Positions 1-8,104 of a stretch of DNA of 64,000 bases are shown here, in pieces. The first letter of the stretch is position 1. Each line of letters starts with the position of its first letter. Made by a program: the position numbers and the translations under genes. Origin of the DNA: Phil1 sp963643205 (GTDB lineage Bacteria; Bacillota; Clostridia; Christensenellales; CAG-138); NCBI GenBank assembly GCA_963643205.1, contig CAVIJJ010000002.1, positions 52,417 to 116,416 on the forward strand, read 5' to 3'. The notes beneath the pieces were generated by a model. The model was not told where the DNA came from. It saw only the letters and a list, made by a program, of their open reading frames with translations, and did no database searches.

Positions 1-2634
1 CTTGCTGTCGCCGGAAACCTCAACGGGTTTGGCAAGCTGCTCGCGCTGCTGCGGGGCAAGGCGAACCGTAACGTGGAACAGGTTCCTTACGGTTTGCTCG
101 CGTATGCCAAGCACCATTTCGTCAAACATATCAAAGCCCATGTTGCGGTAGGCAACAACCGGGTCCTTCTGGCCCAATGCCTGCAGGCCTATGCCCTGCC
201 TAAGCTGATCCATAGCGTCTATATGGTCCATCCAGTGCGAATCAACGGCCTTAAGCAGTACCACGCGCTCAACCTCGCGCATGTCTATGCCGGCGCCGGA
301 TATTTCGGCTTCCTTCTTGGCGTAAAGCGCGTCCACAAGCCCGGTTGTTTTCTCCTCAAGCTCTTTGCGCGATGTTATGCCGTGCAGCTGGCCGGTAAAG
401 TCCGCCCCAAGCAGCTGACTGAGCTCGCTGTAAAGCGCCATCATGTCCCAATCGCCGCTTGAAACGCTCGCGCTTGCGCACTGGTCAAGCTTTGCGGTAA
501 TGCTTTCGTTCACCATTTCCATTATGGAATCGTGAATATCCTCGCCCATAAGCACGCGGCGGCGCTGAGAATAGATTATCTCGCGCATCTTGTTCATAAC
601 GTCGTCGTACTGAAGAACGTTCTTCCTTATTTCAAAGTTATGCGTCTCAACGCGTTTCTGCGCGCTTTCAATCTGCTTTGAAAGCAGCTTCATATCCAGG
701 GGCATATCATCCTCGGGGGATATGCGCTGCATCATAAGCTTTATACGCTCGCCGCCGAAGCGCTGCATAAGCTCATCCTCAAGCGAAACATAGAAGCGCG
801 TGGAGCCGGGGTCTCCCTGGCGGCCGGCGCGTCCGCGAAGCTGATTGTCTATGCGGCGGGACTCATGCCTTTCCGTACCTATAATGTGAAGACCGCCAAC
901 GGCCACAACGGCATCGTGCTGCTTGTCGGTATCCTTCTTAATCCTGTTGTAAGCCTCGTTATACTCGGCGCGGGCTTCGATTATGCTGTCGTCGTCCGTT
1001 TCCTCGTGCCCGGTCGCGGCCTCGATAAGCAGTTCGTCCATGCCGTTTTGCCTAAGCTCACGCTTGGCCAAAAATTCCGGGTTGCCGCCAAGCAGTATGT
1101 CCGTGCCTCGGCCGGCCATGTTGGTGGCTATCGTAACGCAGCCGAGACTGCCCGCCTGGGCGACTATCTCCGCTTCTTTGGCGTGCAGCTTGGCGTTCAG
1201 CACCTGGTGCTTTATGCCGCGGCGGGTAAGCATGTCGCTTAGCATTTCGCTCTTCTCAACCGATATGGTGCCCACAAGTATGGGCTGACCCGTGGCGTGA
1301 ACCTTAACTATTTCGTCAACAACCGCGTTGAACTTGCCGCGCTCGGTGCCGTATATAACGTCGTTATTGTCAACGCGCATAAGCGGCTTGTTCGTGGGTA
1401 TTTCCATAACGTCCAATGAATATATGGACTGGAATTCCGCCTCTTCGGTTTTGGCCGTACCGGTCATACCGGCAAGCTTATGATACATTCTGAAGTAGTT
1501 CTGGAACGTAATGGTCGCAAGCGTTTTGTTTTCCCGCTCTACCTTAACGTGCTCCTTTGCCTCGAGCGCCTGATGCAGGCCGTCGCTGTATCGCCTGCCT
1601 ATCATAAGGCGGCCGGTAAACTCGTCAACTATAAGCACCTGGCCGTTCTGCACAACATAGTCCTTATCCCTTGTGAAGAGGGCGTGCGCTTTAAGGGCCT
1701 GTATAATATGGTGGTTTATTTCGGTATTTGCGGCATCGGATATATCGTCTATGCCGAAGAACGCTTCCGCCTTGCGCTGACCCTGCTGGGTAAGGGCAAC
1801 GGTGCGCGCCTTTATGTCGCACATATAGTCGCCGCTTTCCTGCTGAGTTTCGCCCAGTATGGTATCCGCCTTGGAAAGCTTTTCAACGTTTTCGCCGCGA
1901 ACAAGCCTGGTTACAAAGCGATCCGCCTTGGCGTACATATCGGTGGACTTTTCGCCGGTGCCGGATATGATAAGCGGTGTACGCGCCTCGTCGATAAGTA
2001 TTGAGTCAACCTCGTCAACTATGGCGTAGTTAAGCTCGCGCTGCACCATCTGCTCGCGGTAAACCACCATGTTGTCCCTAAGGTAGTCAAAGCCGAACTC
2101 GTTATTCGTGCCGTATGTAATATCACAATTATAGGCCTTGCGGCGCTCGTCGTTTGAAAGCTCGTGCACAACGCAGCCAACGCTCAGCCCAAGGAAACGG
2201 TAAATTTTGCCCATCCATGCGGCGTCGCGCTTGGCAAGGTAATCGTTTACGGTAACTATATGCACGCCGTGCCCGCTTAACGCGTTAAGGTATGCCGGCA
2301 GGGTTTCCGTAATGGTTTTGCCTTCGCCCGTTTTCATTTCGGCAATGTTGCCGCGGTGCAGCACTATGCCGCCGTACAGCTGAACATCGAAATGGCGCTG
2401 GCCTATCGTGCGCGTGGCCGCTTCCCTTACAACGGCAAAAGCCTCGGGCAGTATATCGTCTTCCTTTTCGCCGTTTGCCAGGCGGGATTTGAATTCGTCC
2501 GTTTTCGCGCGCAGCTCCGCATCGCTCAGCGCGTGCATATCACTCTCAAGGTCGTTTATTCTTTTTACCAATGGCGCAAGCTTTTTCAGCTTGGCCTCGC
2601 TGGTGTTGCCCAGCAGTTTATCCATAAAACCCAT
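1..2634 (-). CDS. secA: Preprotein translocase ATPase SecA (C-terminus outside window)
   Basis: SecA is the ATPase that pushes unfolded preproteins through the SecYEG channel at the cytoplasmic membrane. The frame is open from the ATG at 2634 to base 1, giving 878 residues with no stop, so the C-terminal end lies off the left edge. Visible signatures are MGFMDKLLGN at the N-terminus, the Walker A region EMKTGEGKT, the Walker B region DEVDSILIDEARTPL, the helicase motif AGRGTDILLGGNPEF and the wing/scaffold motif DSHWMDHIDAMDQLRQGIG. The start is supported by an AAAGGCG ribosome binding site. Whether a zinc-binding tail is present cannot be seen. Family assignment is certain. Confidence 0.97.
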   Translation of the reverse strand, partial: MGFMDKLLGNTSEAKLKKLAPLVKRINDLESDMHALSDAELRAKTDEFKSRLANGEKEDDILPEAFAVVREAATRTIGQRHFDVQLYGGIVLHRGNIAEMKTGEGKTITETLPAYLNALSGHGVHIVTVNDYLAKRDAAWMGKIYRFLGLSVGCVVHELSNDERRKAYNCDITYGTNNEFGFDYLRDNMVVYREQMVQRELNYAIVDEVDSILIDEARTPLIISGTGEKSTDMYAKADRFVTRLVRGENVEKLSKADTILGETQQESGDYMCDIKARTVALTQQGQRKAEAFFGIDDISDAANTEINHHIIQALKAHALFTRDKDYVVQNGQVLIVDEFTGRLMIGRRYSDGLHQALEAKEHVKVERENKTLATITFQNYFRMYHKLAGMTGTAKTEEAEFQSIYSLDVMEIPTNKPLMRVDNNDVIYGTERGKFNAVVDEIVKVHATGQPILVGTISVEKSEMLSDMLTRRGIKHQVLNAKLHAKEAEIVAQAGSLGCVTIATNMAGRGTDILLGGNPEFLAKRELRQNGMDELLIEAATGHEETDDDSIIEARAEYNEAYNRIKKDTDKQHDAVVAVGGLHIIGTERHESRRIDNQLRGRAGRQGDPGSTRFYVSLEDELMQRFGGERIKLMMQRISPEDDMPLDMKLLSKQIESAQKRVETHNFEIRKNVLQYDDVMNKMREIIYSQRRRVLMGEDIHDSIMEMVNESITAKLDQCASASVSSGDWDMMALYSELSQLLGADFTGQLHGITSRKELEEKTTGLVDALYAKKEAEISGAGIDMREVERVVLLKAVDSHWMDHIDAMDQLRQGIGLQALGQKDPVVAYRNMGFDMFDEMVLGIREQTVRNLFHVTVRLAPQQREQLAKPVEVSGDSK

Positions 2635-2664
2635 GGTTGTCGCCTTTCTTGCGTAATCCATATT

Positions 2665-2694
2665 ATTGTAGCATGAAACAAGGCCTTTTGGCAA
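2665..2694 (-). promoter_or_regulatory. Putative sigma-A promoter of secA
   Basis: Read on the minus strand, TTGCCA (2689-2694) and TACAAT (2665-2670) are separated by 18 nt and lie about 30 nt upstream of the secA start. Both hexamers are one base from consensus. Start-site mapping would confirm it. Confidence 0.55.
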
Positions 2695-2775
2695 TCAACC
2701 GGCCCTATATTGACAAATTTAACAACATTTACACAAATGCGGTAAACACGCCCTTTTTTATGCTATACTGTAATC

Positions 2776-3717
2776 ATGAAGAAGATTGCATCAAAAAATG
2801 AAATGCTCGGCATGCTTTCAACGCTTGCCGCCAGCCTGCTTTTCGGTTTCAGCTTCCTTTTCACCAAGGGAGCGGTGGACCGTGTTTCCGCGTTTACGCT
2901 TTTAAGCTGGCGCTTTGTTACGGCGCTTGCTGTTATGAGTGTATTGGCCCTTTGCGGCGTGATGAAGCTTAATTTTAAGGGCAAGCGGTTCGGCGCCGTG
3001 CTTGCCATGGCCGTGTTTCAGCCCATTGTTTATTTTATAGGCGAAAGCGTGGGCATGAAGCTTACAACCGCAAGCGAAAGCGGCACAATAATCGCCGTAA
3101 TTCCCATATTCGTGCTTATATTCAGCGCCGTTGTGCTAAAGGAAAAACCTACCAGGCTGCAGGTAATAGGCATTGTGCTGAGCATAGCGGGCGTAATATG
3201 CATAGCCCTCGTAAAGGGCTTTACCGCCTCCCTTAATCCGCTTGGATATGCCATGCTTTTCGTTGCCGTTATAGGAGACGTTGGCTACGCGATAGCCGCG
3301 CGTAAGGCGGAGGAATTCTCAAGCTTTGAGAAAACCTACATAATGGCCGTTGTCGGCGCGGTTGTGTTTACGCTGTGCGCCCTAATTGAGCATATAAAAA
3401 GCGGCACGCTTACTGAATACATAACGCTGCCATTTAACGATTCTCAGTTCCTTATAGCCGTATTGTATCTGGCGCTCGGCTGCCAGGTGGCCGCGTTTAT
3501 GATGCATACATACGGCATTTCGCAAATAGGCGCTAACCGCTCAAGCTCATTTTCCGGCATTACAACGCTTACAAGCGTAATTTCCGGTGTGCTTATACTG
3601 GGCGATCCTTTCAGCCTGCTTCAGGGCATAGCCACGGCGCTTATATTGATAGGCACTACCATGGCAAATACAACCTCAAATGAGGCGGAATTGCCAAAGG
3701 CGGAGGATACGAAATGA
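2776..3717 (+). CDS. DMT-superfamily (EamA) transporter
   Basis: This 313-aa hydrophobic protein has about ten predicted membrane helices arranged as two EamA repeats. The first begins at LLFGFSFLFTKGAV and the second near MLFVAVIGDVGYAIAARKA, as in drug/metabolite exporters. The substrate cannot be told. No Shine-Dalgarno sequence precedes the ATG at 2776. A TATACT hexamer at 2764-2769 lies so close that transcription could begin at or near the start codon, so the mRNA may be leaderless. The 3' end overlaps the next gene by 4 nt (ATGA), pointing to an operon with translational coupling. The short charged tail (EAELPKAEDTK) is cytoplasmic. Confidence 0.85.
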   Translation: MKKIASKNEMLGMLSTLAASLLFGFSFLFTKGAVDRVSAFTLLSWRFVTALAVMSVLALCGVMKLNFKGKRFGAVLAMAVFQPIVYFIGESVGMKLTTASESGTIIAVIPIFVLIFSAVVLKEKPTRLQVIGIVLSIAGVICIALVKGFTASLNPLGYAMLFVAVIGDVGYAIAARKAEEFSSFEKTYIMAVVGAVVFTLCALIEHIKSGTLTEYITLPFNDSQFLIAVLYLALGCQVAAFMMHTYGISQIGANRSSSFSGITTLTSVISGVLILGDPFSLLQGIATALILIGTTMANTTSNEAELPKAEDTK

Positions 3718-4469
3718 AGGCACTCAGAATTGCCATGATCGTAGTAGGCATACTCGGCATAGCCGATACGGCCGTTTTCTCAATATGGTCAAACCTTAAT
3801 TTGGGCATAATGCTGCCAATGATACTCGGAGCGCCTCTTCTTATAGCGGGCATATTCTTTGAGCGCTTGAAAGTGCTGACGGAAAATATACATTGGCTAA
3901 GATATGCTTTTTTCGGGGCTTACGCGGCGGCTTTCCTTTTTATGATAATTATCGGCGGCATGATATACACCTCAGCGCATGAGGAGCCGGAGGACGGGGC
4001 GGATGTGCTTATAGTCCTGGGCTGCGCGGTGCACGGAAACAGGGTTTCGCTTACATTGAGCTACAGGCTGGACAGAGCCATAGAATATCTTAACGAAAAC
4101 CCGAACACAATAGCCATAGTGTCCGGCGGCAAGGGGCAGGGCGAAAGCGTAAGCGAGGCCGAGGCCATGCGCAAATACATGGTGCAAAAGGGCATCGCGG
4201 CCGAGCGCGTAATAGAGGAGGATAAATCCGAAAGCACGGAGGAGAACTTTAAGTTTTCAAACGATATAATAAATTCCCTTTTTCCAAACGGCGCGAAAAT
4301 AGCCTTTGTCACAACCAACTTCCATGTTCTTAGGGCAGAGCTTGTGGCGAAAAAGCAGGGCATAGAGGCGGATGGCTTCGGCGCGAAGGACGTTTGGTAT
4401 ACGGCCATGAATAATTATATGCGCGAATCAATCGCACTCGCGTATTATAAGCTGACGGGTAAAATATAA
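3714..4469 (+). CDS. YdcF/SanA-like membrane protein (DUF218 domain)
   Basis: The 251-aa protein has three predicted N-terminal membrane helices (about residues 5-25, 28-50 and 65-88) followed by a DUF218 domain. Typical motifs are VLIVLGCAVHGNRVSLTLSY, AIVSGGKGQGESVSEAEAM, the acidic ESTEENFKFS and VTTNFHVLRAELVAKKQG. Family members (YdcF, SanA) are linked to envelope barrier function and possibly to polyprenyl or nucleotide-like ligands, but the activity is not settled. It overlaps the upstream transporter by 4 nt and is followed by a hairpin terminator. Confidence 0.85.
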   Translation: MKALRIAMIVVGILGIADTAVFSIWSNLNLGIMLPMILGAPLLIAGIFFERLKVLTENIHWLRYAFFGAYAAAFLFMIIIGGMIYTSAHEEPEDGADVLIVLGCAVHGNRVSLTLSYRLDRAIEYLNENPNTIAIVSGGKGQGESVSEAEAMRKYMVQKGIAAERVIEEDKSESTEENFKFSNDIINSLFPNGAKIAFVTTNFHVLRAELVAKKQGIEADGFGAKDVWYTAMNNYMRESIALAYYKLTGKI

Positions 4470-4475
4470 AAATAA

Positions 4476-4498
4476 GGCGCGGGAAAAGTTCCTGCGCC
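4476..4498. terminator. Bidirectional terminator hairpin between convergent genes
   Basis: A 10-bp stem (GGCGCGGGAA/TTCCTGCGCC, one wobble) with a 3-nt loop lies between the YdcF-like gene and the convergent glycosyltransferase. It has A/T-rich flanks on both sides, so it can serve both strands. Confidence 0.75.
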
Positions 4499-4515
4499 TA
4501 AATCATTTTTGGATG

Positions 4516-5757
4516 TTATTGCTTCAGGCCGAAGTAAGAGGCAAGTTTTTCTCTTCGTTCCTGAAGCTTTTCTTTTATCCGCGCGTGGCGTTCGATCATT
4601 TCAGCTTCTCCGCTGCGGGCGGCAAGCGCGGCGTAGCGGTCGTGAGCGCTGGCTATAACCTTGTCCCAGTCGTGGGGAATGGTGTCGTGCGCGGCCTGCC
4701 CCATGCGTGTGAGGGCATCGGTATCGTGCATATATTTAAGCAGCAGCTCGCCCAGCTTTTCGCCGTCGTCCGGGCATACAAGTCCGTTTTGTCCATTCAC
4801 TATCGGCTCCGCCGGCGCTGAACCCTCTATTGCCACACCGGGGGTATACATTGCGGCCGCCTCGCGTATAACAAGCGAAAATGTATCATACTGCGATGGG
4901 AACGTGAAAAGCGTGGCCGCCTGATAAAGCCCGTCAAGCAAATGGGTATTCATGATATGCCCTGTGAAAACAAGCGTGTCAAATACGTTCATTTCTTTCG
5001 CCTTCGCTTTAATGGCGTCCTCGTCCGGGCCTTGACCCGCAAGCACCACGCTGAAGCGTTCTCCACGCGCCTTAAGATACGCCGCCGCCTCAAGCAGGCG
5101 TAGTATTCCTTTTTTCCAGTTTATCTGGCCTACAAACAGAAATACCGGGTTGCTTTCGTCAATGTGAAAATGCTCTATCGCGGCCTGCCTGTCCTCAGCC
5201 TTTACCGGGCGCATTTCAGTGCCGTTTTCCATTATTATGATTTTTCCCGTGTAGCCGTAATCGCGCAGCACATCGGCGGAGGACTTGCTTACCGTCCAAA
5301 CCTCGTCACAGCGATCGTAAAAATCAACAACGAATTTAACGCCTATGTTCGCCAGCAGCTCCGCATGGGTTGCCTTGTAAAAATCGTCATAATATTTTGA
5401 ATGGAATGTGCCCACAAGCGGCAGATTGTACTTGGAGCAGATTCTAAGCGCTTCCTGACCCGCGAAAAACGGGGTGTGCGCGTGGCAAACATCAAGCTGA
5501 ATCATATCCATGCGGTCCATGTAGTGCTTATCGAGTACGGCAAGGCCCACCTTGTACTGCGGGGTGCCTATAACGGGATTTGCCGTGTAATCAATAAGCT
5601 CAAAGGGGTAGCCTCCACGGTATCCGGTATCGTTCTGCGGCGCTATAACATAGCACTCGTCACCGGTTTTCGCAAGGCCGTTGGCATAGCTGTAAACCAC
5701 GCGGCCAACGCCGTCAACTATCGGAAGAAAGCTTTCGCTGAATTGTCCTATTCGCAT
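4516..5757 (-). CDS. Glycosyltransferase family 4 (diacylglycerol glucosyltransferase-like)
   Basis: This 413-aa GT-B enzyme is expected to move a sugar from a nucleotide donor to a lipid or glycan acceptor. The N-terminal half starts MRIGQFSESFLPIVDGVGR and holds HAHTPFFAGQEALR and GTFHSKYYDDFYK, as in the clostridial and listerial diacylglycerol alpha-glucosyltransferase group. The donor-binding half has FVGQINWKKGILRLLEA and FPSQYDTFSLVIREAA. In the usual E-x7-E donor motif the first Glu is replaced by Asp (DTFSLVIRE), a conservative change. The start at 5757 has an AGGAG site. A glycolipid role is inferred from family resemblance only. No other glycan genes are nearby. Confidence 0.82.
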   Translation of the reverse strand: MRIGQFSESFLPIVDGVGRVVYSYANGLAKTGDECYVIAPQNDTGYRGGYPFELIDYTANPVIGTPQYKVGLAVLDKHYMDRMDMIQLDVCHAHTPFFAGQEALRICSKYNLPLVGTFHSKYYDDFYKATHAELLANIGVKFVVDFYDRCDEVWTVSKSSADVLRDYGYTGKIIIMENGTEMRPVKAEDRQAAIEHFHIDESNPVFLFVGQINWKKGILRLLEAAAYLKARGERFSVVLAGQGPDEDAIKAKAKEMNVFDTLVFTGHIMNTHLLDGLYQAATLFTFPSQYDTFSLVIREAAAMYTPGVAIEGSAPAEPIVNGQNGLVCPDDGEKLGELLLKYMHDTDALTRMGQAAHDTIPHDWDKVIASAHDRYAALAARSGEAEMIERHARIKEKLQERREKLASYFGLKQ

Positions 5758-5790
5758 AGCATATACTCCTATTAAAGTATGTTATGACTA

Positions 5791-5819
5791 ATTATAGCCA
5801 AACGCGCGGCTCCTATCAA
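5791..5819 (-). promoter_or_regulatory. Putative sigma-A promoter of the glycosyltransferase
   Basis: On the minus strand TTGATA (5814-5819) and a perfect TATAAT (5791-5796) are spaced by 17 nt, about 34 nt upstream of the ATG. Confidence 0.65.
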
Positions 5820-5881
5820 GCAAGGCCGCGCTGTTTCAAGCTTTATTTACAGTTTATACAAAATCTGAATCGGCCACACAT

Positions 5882-5915
5882 AAAAAACGGGGCCGCCGTG
5901 ATCTGCGGCAGCCCC
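5882..5915 (-). terminator. Rho-independent terminator of the M18 aminopeptidase gene
   Basis: On the minus strand a GC-rich hairpin (outer GGGGC/GCCCC, inner GCCG/CGGC, 5889-5915) is followed by six T residues. It lies 18 nt past the aminopeptidase stop codon. Confidence 0.85.
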
Positions 5916-5932
5916 ATCATAAAATCGGTAAA

Positions 5933-7333
5933 TTATCTGTAATTCTTAAAGAATTCGCCGTATGCGCGGCTGGTCATGTACACGTCCGCCTTGGATACTA
6001 TTTCCCAGGGAGCGTGCATGCTCTGCATCGCAACGCCCGCGTCCAGCACATCCATATCGTAGTTGGCCATTATGTAGGCTATGGTTCCGCCGCCGCCCTG
6101 GTCAACCTTGCCAAGCTCGCTGGTCTGGTAAACCACGCCGTGCTCGTTGAAAAGCTTGCGAACCTTGCCCACAAGCTCGGCGGAGGCGTCGTTAGCGCCG
6201 CTCTTGCCGCGGGAGCCGGTGTATTTAACAATGGCTATGCCCTGGCCGAGATTGGCAAAGTTAGCGTCGTCACCAACGCTGGGATAGTTGGGGTCAAACG
6301 CCGCCGCAACGTCCGCGCTCAGCATGGTGCTGTGAGCAAGGGCGCGCCTTATTGAAAGATCGGAGCAGTTTCCGCCGTTCATAAGGGCTATCATCTCGCC
6401 GACCATATTGTTGAAAAAGCTTGAGCACATGCCGGATGCGCCAACGCTGCCGATTTCTTCCTTATCAACATAAAGGCCAACGGTGGTGCGCTCGGGGTTC
6501 TCAACCTTAAGCAGGGCCGCAAGGGAAGCGTATGAGCAAACGCGGTCATCATGGCCGTGCGCCACTATAAGGCCGCGGTCAAAACCAACATCGCGCGCGG
6601 AACCGGCGGGAACGGCCTCAAGCTCGGCGGAAACAAAGTCCTCCTCCGTAATGCCGTAGCGCTCGTTGAGCACGCCAAGCAGGGCCTTCTTGAACCTGTC
6701 CGAAGCCTCGGTATCGTCAAGCGGCAGGCTGCCTATAAGTATGTTCAGGTTTTCGCCCTCAATGCCTTCGCTAAGCGTCTTGGTTACCTGGTCCTTGGCA
6801 AGGTGCGGCAGCAGGTCCGAAATATAGAATACGGGGTCTCCGCACTTGTCACCAACGGCAATCTCAACCTTTTCGCCGTTCGCCTTCACTATCACTCCGT
6901 AAAGGGCAAGGGGCAGAGCCACCCAGTGATATTTCTTTATTCCGCCGTAGTAATGCGTTTTAAGCAGCGTTGTTCCGCCGGCCTCGTAAACGGGATTCTG
7001 CTTTATGTCAAGGCGCGGGGAATCCATGTGGCTGCCCACTATGTTCATGCCGTTTTCAAGGGACTCTTTACCTATAACGGCAAGCATAACGGCCTTGCCG
7101 CGGTTGTTGTAATAAACCTTGTCGCCGGCCTTAAGCTCCTTCTTTTCGCATACGCATACAAATCCGGCTTCCTTGGCGCGGCGGATTATTTCCGCGGCGC
7201 AGCGGCGCTCGGTCTTGCTTTCGTTAAGAAACGCCTTATAGTCCTCGCCCATATCCATGCAGGCCTTGCGCTCATCGGCGCTCAGCTTGTCCCAAACATA
7301 AGCGCGCTTGTATGTAAGATCCTTGGTTTCCAT
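5933..7333 (-). CDS. M18-family (aspartyl-type) aminopeptidase
   Basis: M18 aminopeptidases are cytosolic dodecameric di-zinc enzymes that trim N-terminal, often acidic, residues from peptides. This 466-aa protein has the expected metal and catalytic stations in order: GSHMDSPRLDIK (first His and Asp), AHGHDDRVCSYASL (bridging Asp), YVDKEEIGSVGASG (Glu pair), SADVAAAFDPNYPS and the C-terminal AMQSMHAPWEIVSKADVYM (final His). Length and motif order match complete family members. The start has an AAGGAGAG site. It appears monocistronic, with its own promoter and terminator. Confidence 0.93.
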   Translation of the reverse strand: METKDLTYKRAYVWDKLSADERKACMDMGEDYKAFLNESKTERRCAAEIIRRAKEAGFVCVCEKKELKAGDKVYYNNRGKAVMLAVIGKESLENGMNIVGSHMDSPRLDIKQNPVYEAGGTTLLKTHYYGGIKKYHWVALPLALYGVIVKANGEKVEIAVGDKCGDPVFYISDLLPHLAKDQVTKTLSEGIEGENLNILIGSLPLDDTEASDRFKKALLGVLNERYGITEEDFVSAELEAVPAGSARDVGFDRGLIVAHGHDDRVCSYASLAALLKVENPERTTVGLYVDKEEIGSVGASGMCSSFFNNMVGEMIALMNGGNCSDLSIRRALAHSTMLSADVAAAFDPNYPSVGDDANFANLGQGIAIVKYTGSRGKSGANDASAELVGKVRKLFNEHGVVYQTSELGKVDQGGGGTIAYIMANYDMDVLDAGVAMQSMHAPWEIVSKADVYMTSRAYGEFFKNYR

Positions 7334-7368
7334 AAGCTCTCCTTTATAAAAATAAATATTATAATGTA

Positions 7369-7397
7369 AGCATACAACCTTGCCGCTTTTGCGTCAA
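7369..7397 (-). promoter_or_regulatory. Putative sigma-A promoter of the M18 aminopeptidase
   Basis: On the minus strand TTGACG (7392-7397) and TATGCT (7369-7374) are separated by 17 nt, 35 nt upstream of the start codon. Confidence 0.55.
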
Positions 7398-7445
7398 GAG
7401 CGCGCGGCAAAGATATAATATATACAGGATATATGTAAGTGGGGG

Positions 7446-7474
7446 TTGTGTTATTGGTCTGCTTGATGTAAAAT
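7446..7474 (+). promoter_or_regulatory. Candidate promoter of the cobalamin-riboswitch transcript
   Basis: TTGTGT (7446-7451) and TAAAAT (7469-7474) are spaced by 17 nt just ahead of the riboswitch aptamer. A TATAAT at 7414-7419 is an alternative -10 but has no good -35 partner. Confidence 0.45.
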
Positions 7475-7499
7475 AAGCGATTGAAAGCGGAGCTTTTCC

Positions 7500-7680
7500 G
7501 CAGAAAAGATCATATATACCAAATAATCCGCTTGGGCTGATACCCAAGGACGGAATGGGGTGAGATTCCCCGCGAGTCGGTCACTGTGAAGCCTGCCGGG
7601 ACAGGATAAGTCAGATACGTTTAAGGATTGCTAAGGTTCCTGCCGTCACCGGGAAGCTGTTTTGTTTTTTGAGTAAATAG
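7500..7680 (+). promoter_or_regulatory. Cobalamin (B12) riboswitch
   Basis: The leader contains the hallmark blocks of a cobalamin aptamer in the right order: GGAATGGGGTGAGATTCCCC (7552-7571), GTCGGTCACTGTGAAGCC (7576-7593) and the 3' B12-box-like AAGTCAGATAC (7608-7618), then TTCCTGCCGTCACC. A strong intrinsic terminator follows at 7695-7723 with no gene before it, so the likely mechanism is transcription termination when cobalamin is bound. The exact 5' and 3' limits are approximate. The regulated genes are the YezD-like protein and possibly the large surface protein. Confidence 0.85.
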
Positions 7681-7694
7681 TTAAAAACAAATTG

Positions 7695-7723
7695 GACCCG
7701 CACGGCATGTGCGGGTCTTTTTT
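7695..7723 (+). terminator. Intrinsic terminator, expression platform of the B12 riboswitch
   Basis: A perfect 9-bp stem GACCCGCAC/GTGCGGGTC with a 5-nt loop is followed by six T residues. It sits between aptamer and first gene, 36 nt before the start codon, so it acts as an attenuator rather than a gene end. Confidence 0.9.
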
Positions 7724-7758
7724 AATTCGCAAAGCATAAGGAAGGAGACACGAAGAAT

Positions 7759-7938
7759 ATGGAAAACAGCCGGATGGGGAGCGAGTACTGCGAACAGAGC
7801 ATATTTGGCGATATAAGTTCGCAGGATTACCAGGTATTAAAGCTGATGCGGGAGATGGATTACGGCCATCTGGTAATTACGGTGAAGGGCGGCCAGCCTG
7901 TTCACGCAGAGGTTCAGAAGAGCGTTCTGATAAAATAG
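7759..7938 (+). CDS. YezD-family (DUF2292) small protein
   Basis: A 59-residue frame starts at ATG 7759, with GGAAGGAG about 11 nt upstream, and ends at TAG 7936-7938. The segment VLKLMREMDYGHLVITVKGG followed by QPVHAEVQKSVLIK has the pattern of DUF2292/YezD proteins (LK...YG.v.itvhdG.vvqie...kir). The function of this family is unknown. It is the first gene behind the cobalamin riboswitch, so its level should fall when B12 is abundant. Other family members are often found near sulfur or transport genes, but that is only recollection. Complete; no signal peptide or membrane segment. Confidence 0.8.
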   Translation: MENSRMGSEYCEQSIFGDISSQDYQVLKLMREMDYGHLVITVKGGQPVHAEVQKSVLIK

Positions 7939-7964
7939 TACCCAAAATAAAAATAATATAAGCG

Positions 7965-8054
7965 GCTGTGAGGCCGGACCTACGGAAGAACCGAAGTCCA
8001 ACAGAATTCGCATGCGGCGTGAAATGCCCGTGTGAATCTTGTTGGACTTTTTTA
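7965..8054 (+). promoter_or_regulatory. Candidate riboswitch-like leader with switching helices, upstream of the surface-protein gene
   Basis: Between the YezD-like gene and the surface protein lies a second structured leader. GGAC (7976-7979) can pair with GTCC (7996-7999) around a small CGG-AAGAA-CCG hairpin. The same GTCC instead begins the long terminator stem GTCCAACA/TGTTGGAC. The two folds exclude each other, which is the logic of an attenuator. The order CTGTGAGGCC ... AAGTCC ... AGAATT echoes CTGTGAAGCC ... AAGTC ... AGATAC in the upstream cobalamin aptamer, so it may be a divergent partial corrinoid element. I cannot name it as a known class. Confidence 0.5.
7996..8054 (+). terminator. 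Long-stem intrinsic terminator before the surface-protein gene
   Basis: GTCCAACA (7996-8003) pairs with TGTTGGAC (8040-8047). The helix continues inward for about a dozen further pairs with a few wobbles and mismatches, and TTTTTT follows at 8048-8053. It lies 50 nt before the surface-protein start codon, so it can both end the riboswitch-YezD transcript and attenuate the downstream gene. Confidence 0.8.
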
Positions 8055-8104
8055 TTCTGCCGGCCTTGCGGAGCGAATATCGTAAAAGGAGGAAAACTAC
8101 GATA

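Noticed and set aside
7359..7547. 62-aa minus-strand frame in the riboswitch region
   Set aside because: Overlaps the aptamer and both promoters, lacks a ribosome binding site and has no familiar pattern.
7939..8040. Assignment of the second leader to a named riboswitch class
   Set aside because: I compared it by eye with SAM, ZTP, lysine, glycine, fluoride and c-di-GMP patterns and found no convincing match; only partial similarity to the cobalamin 3' region.
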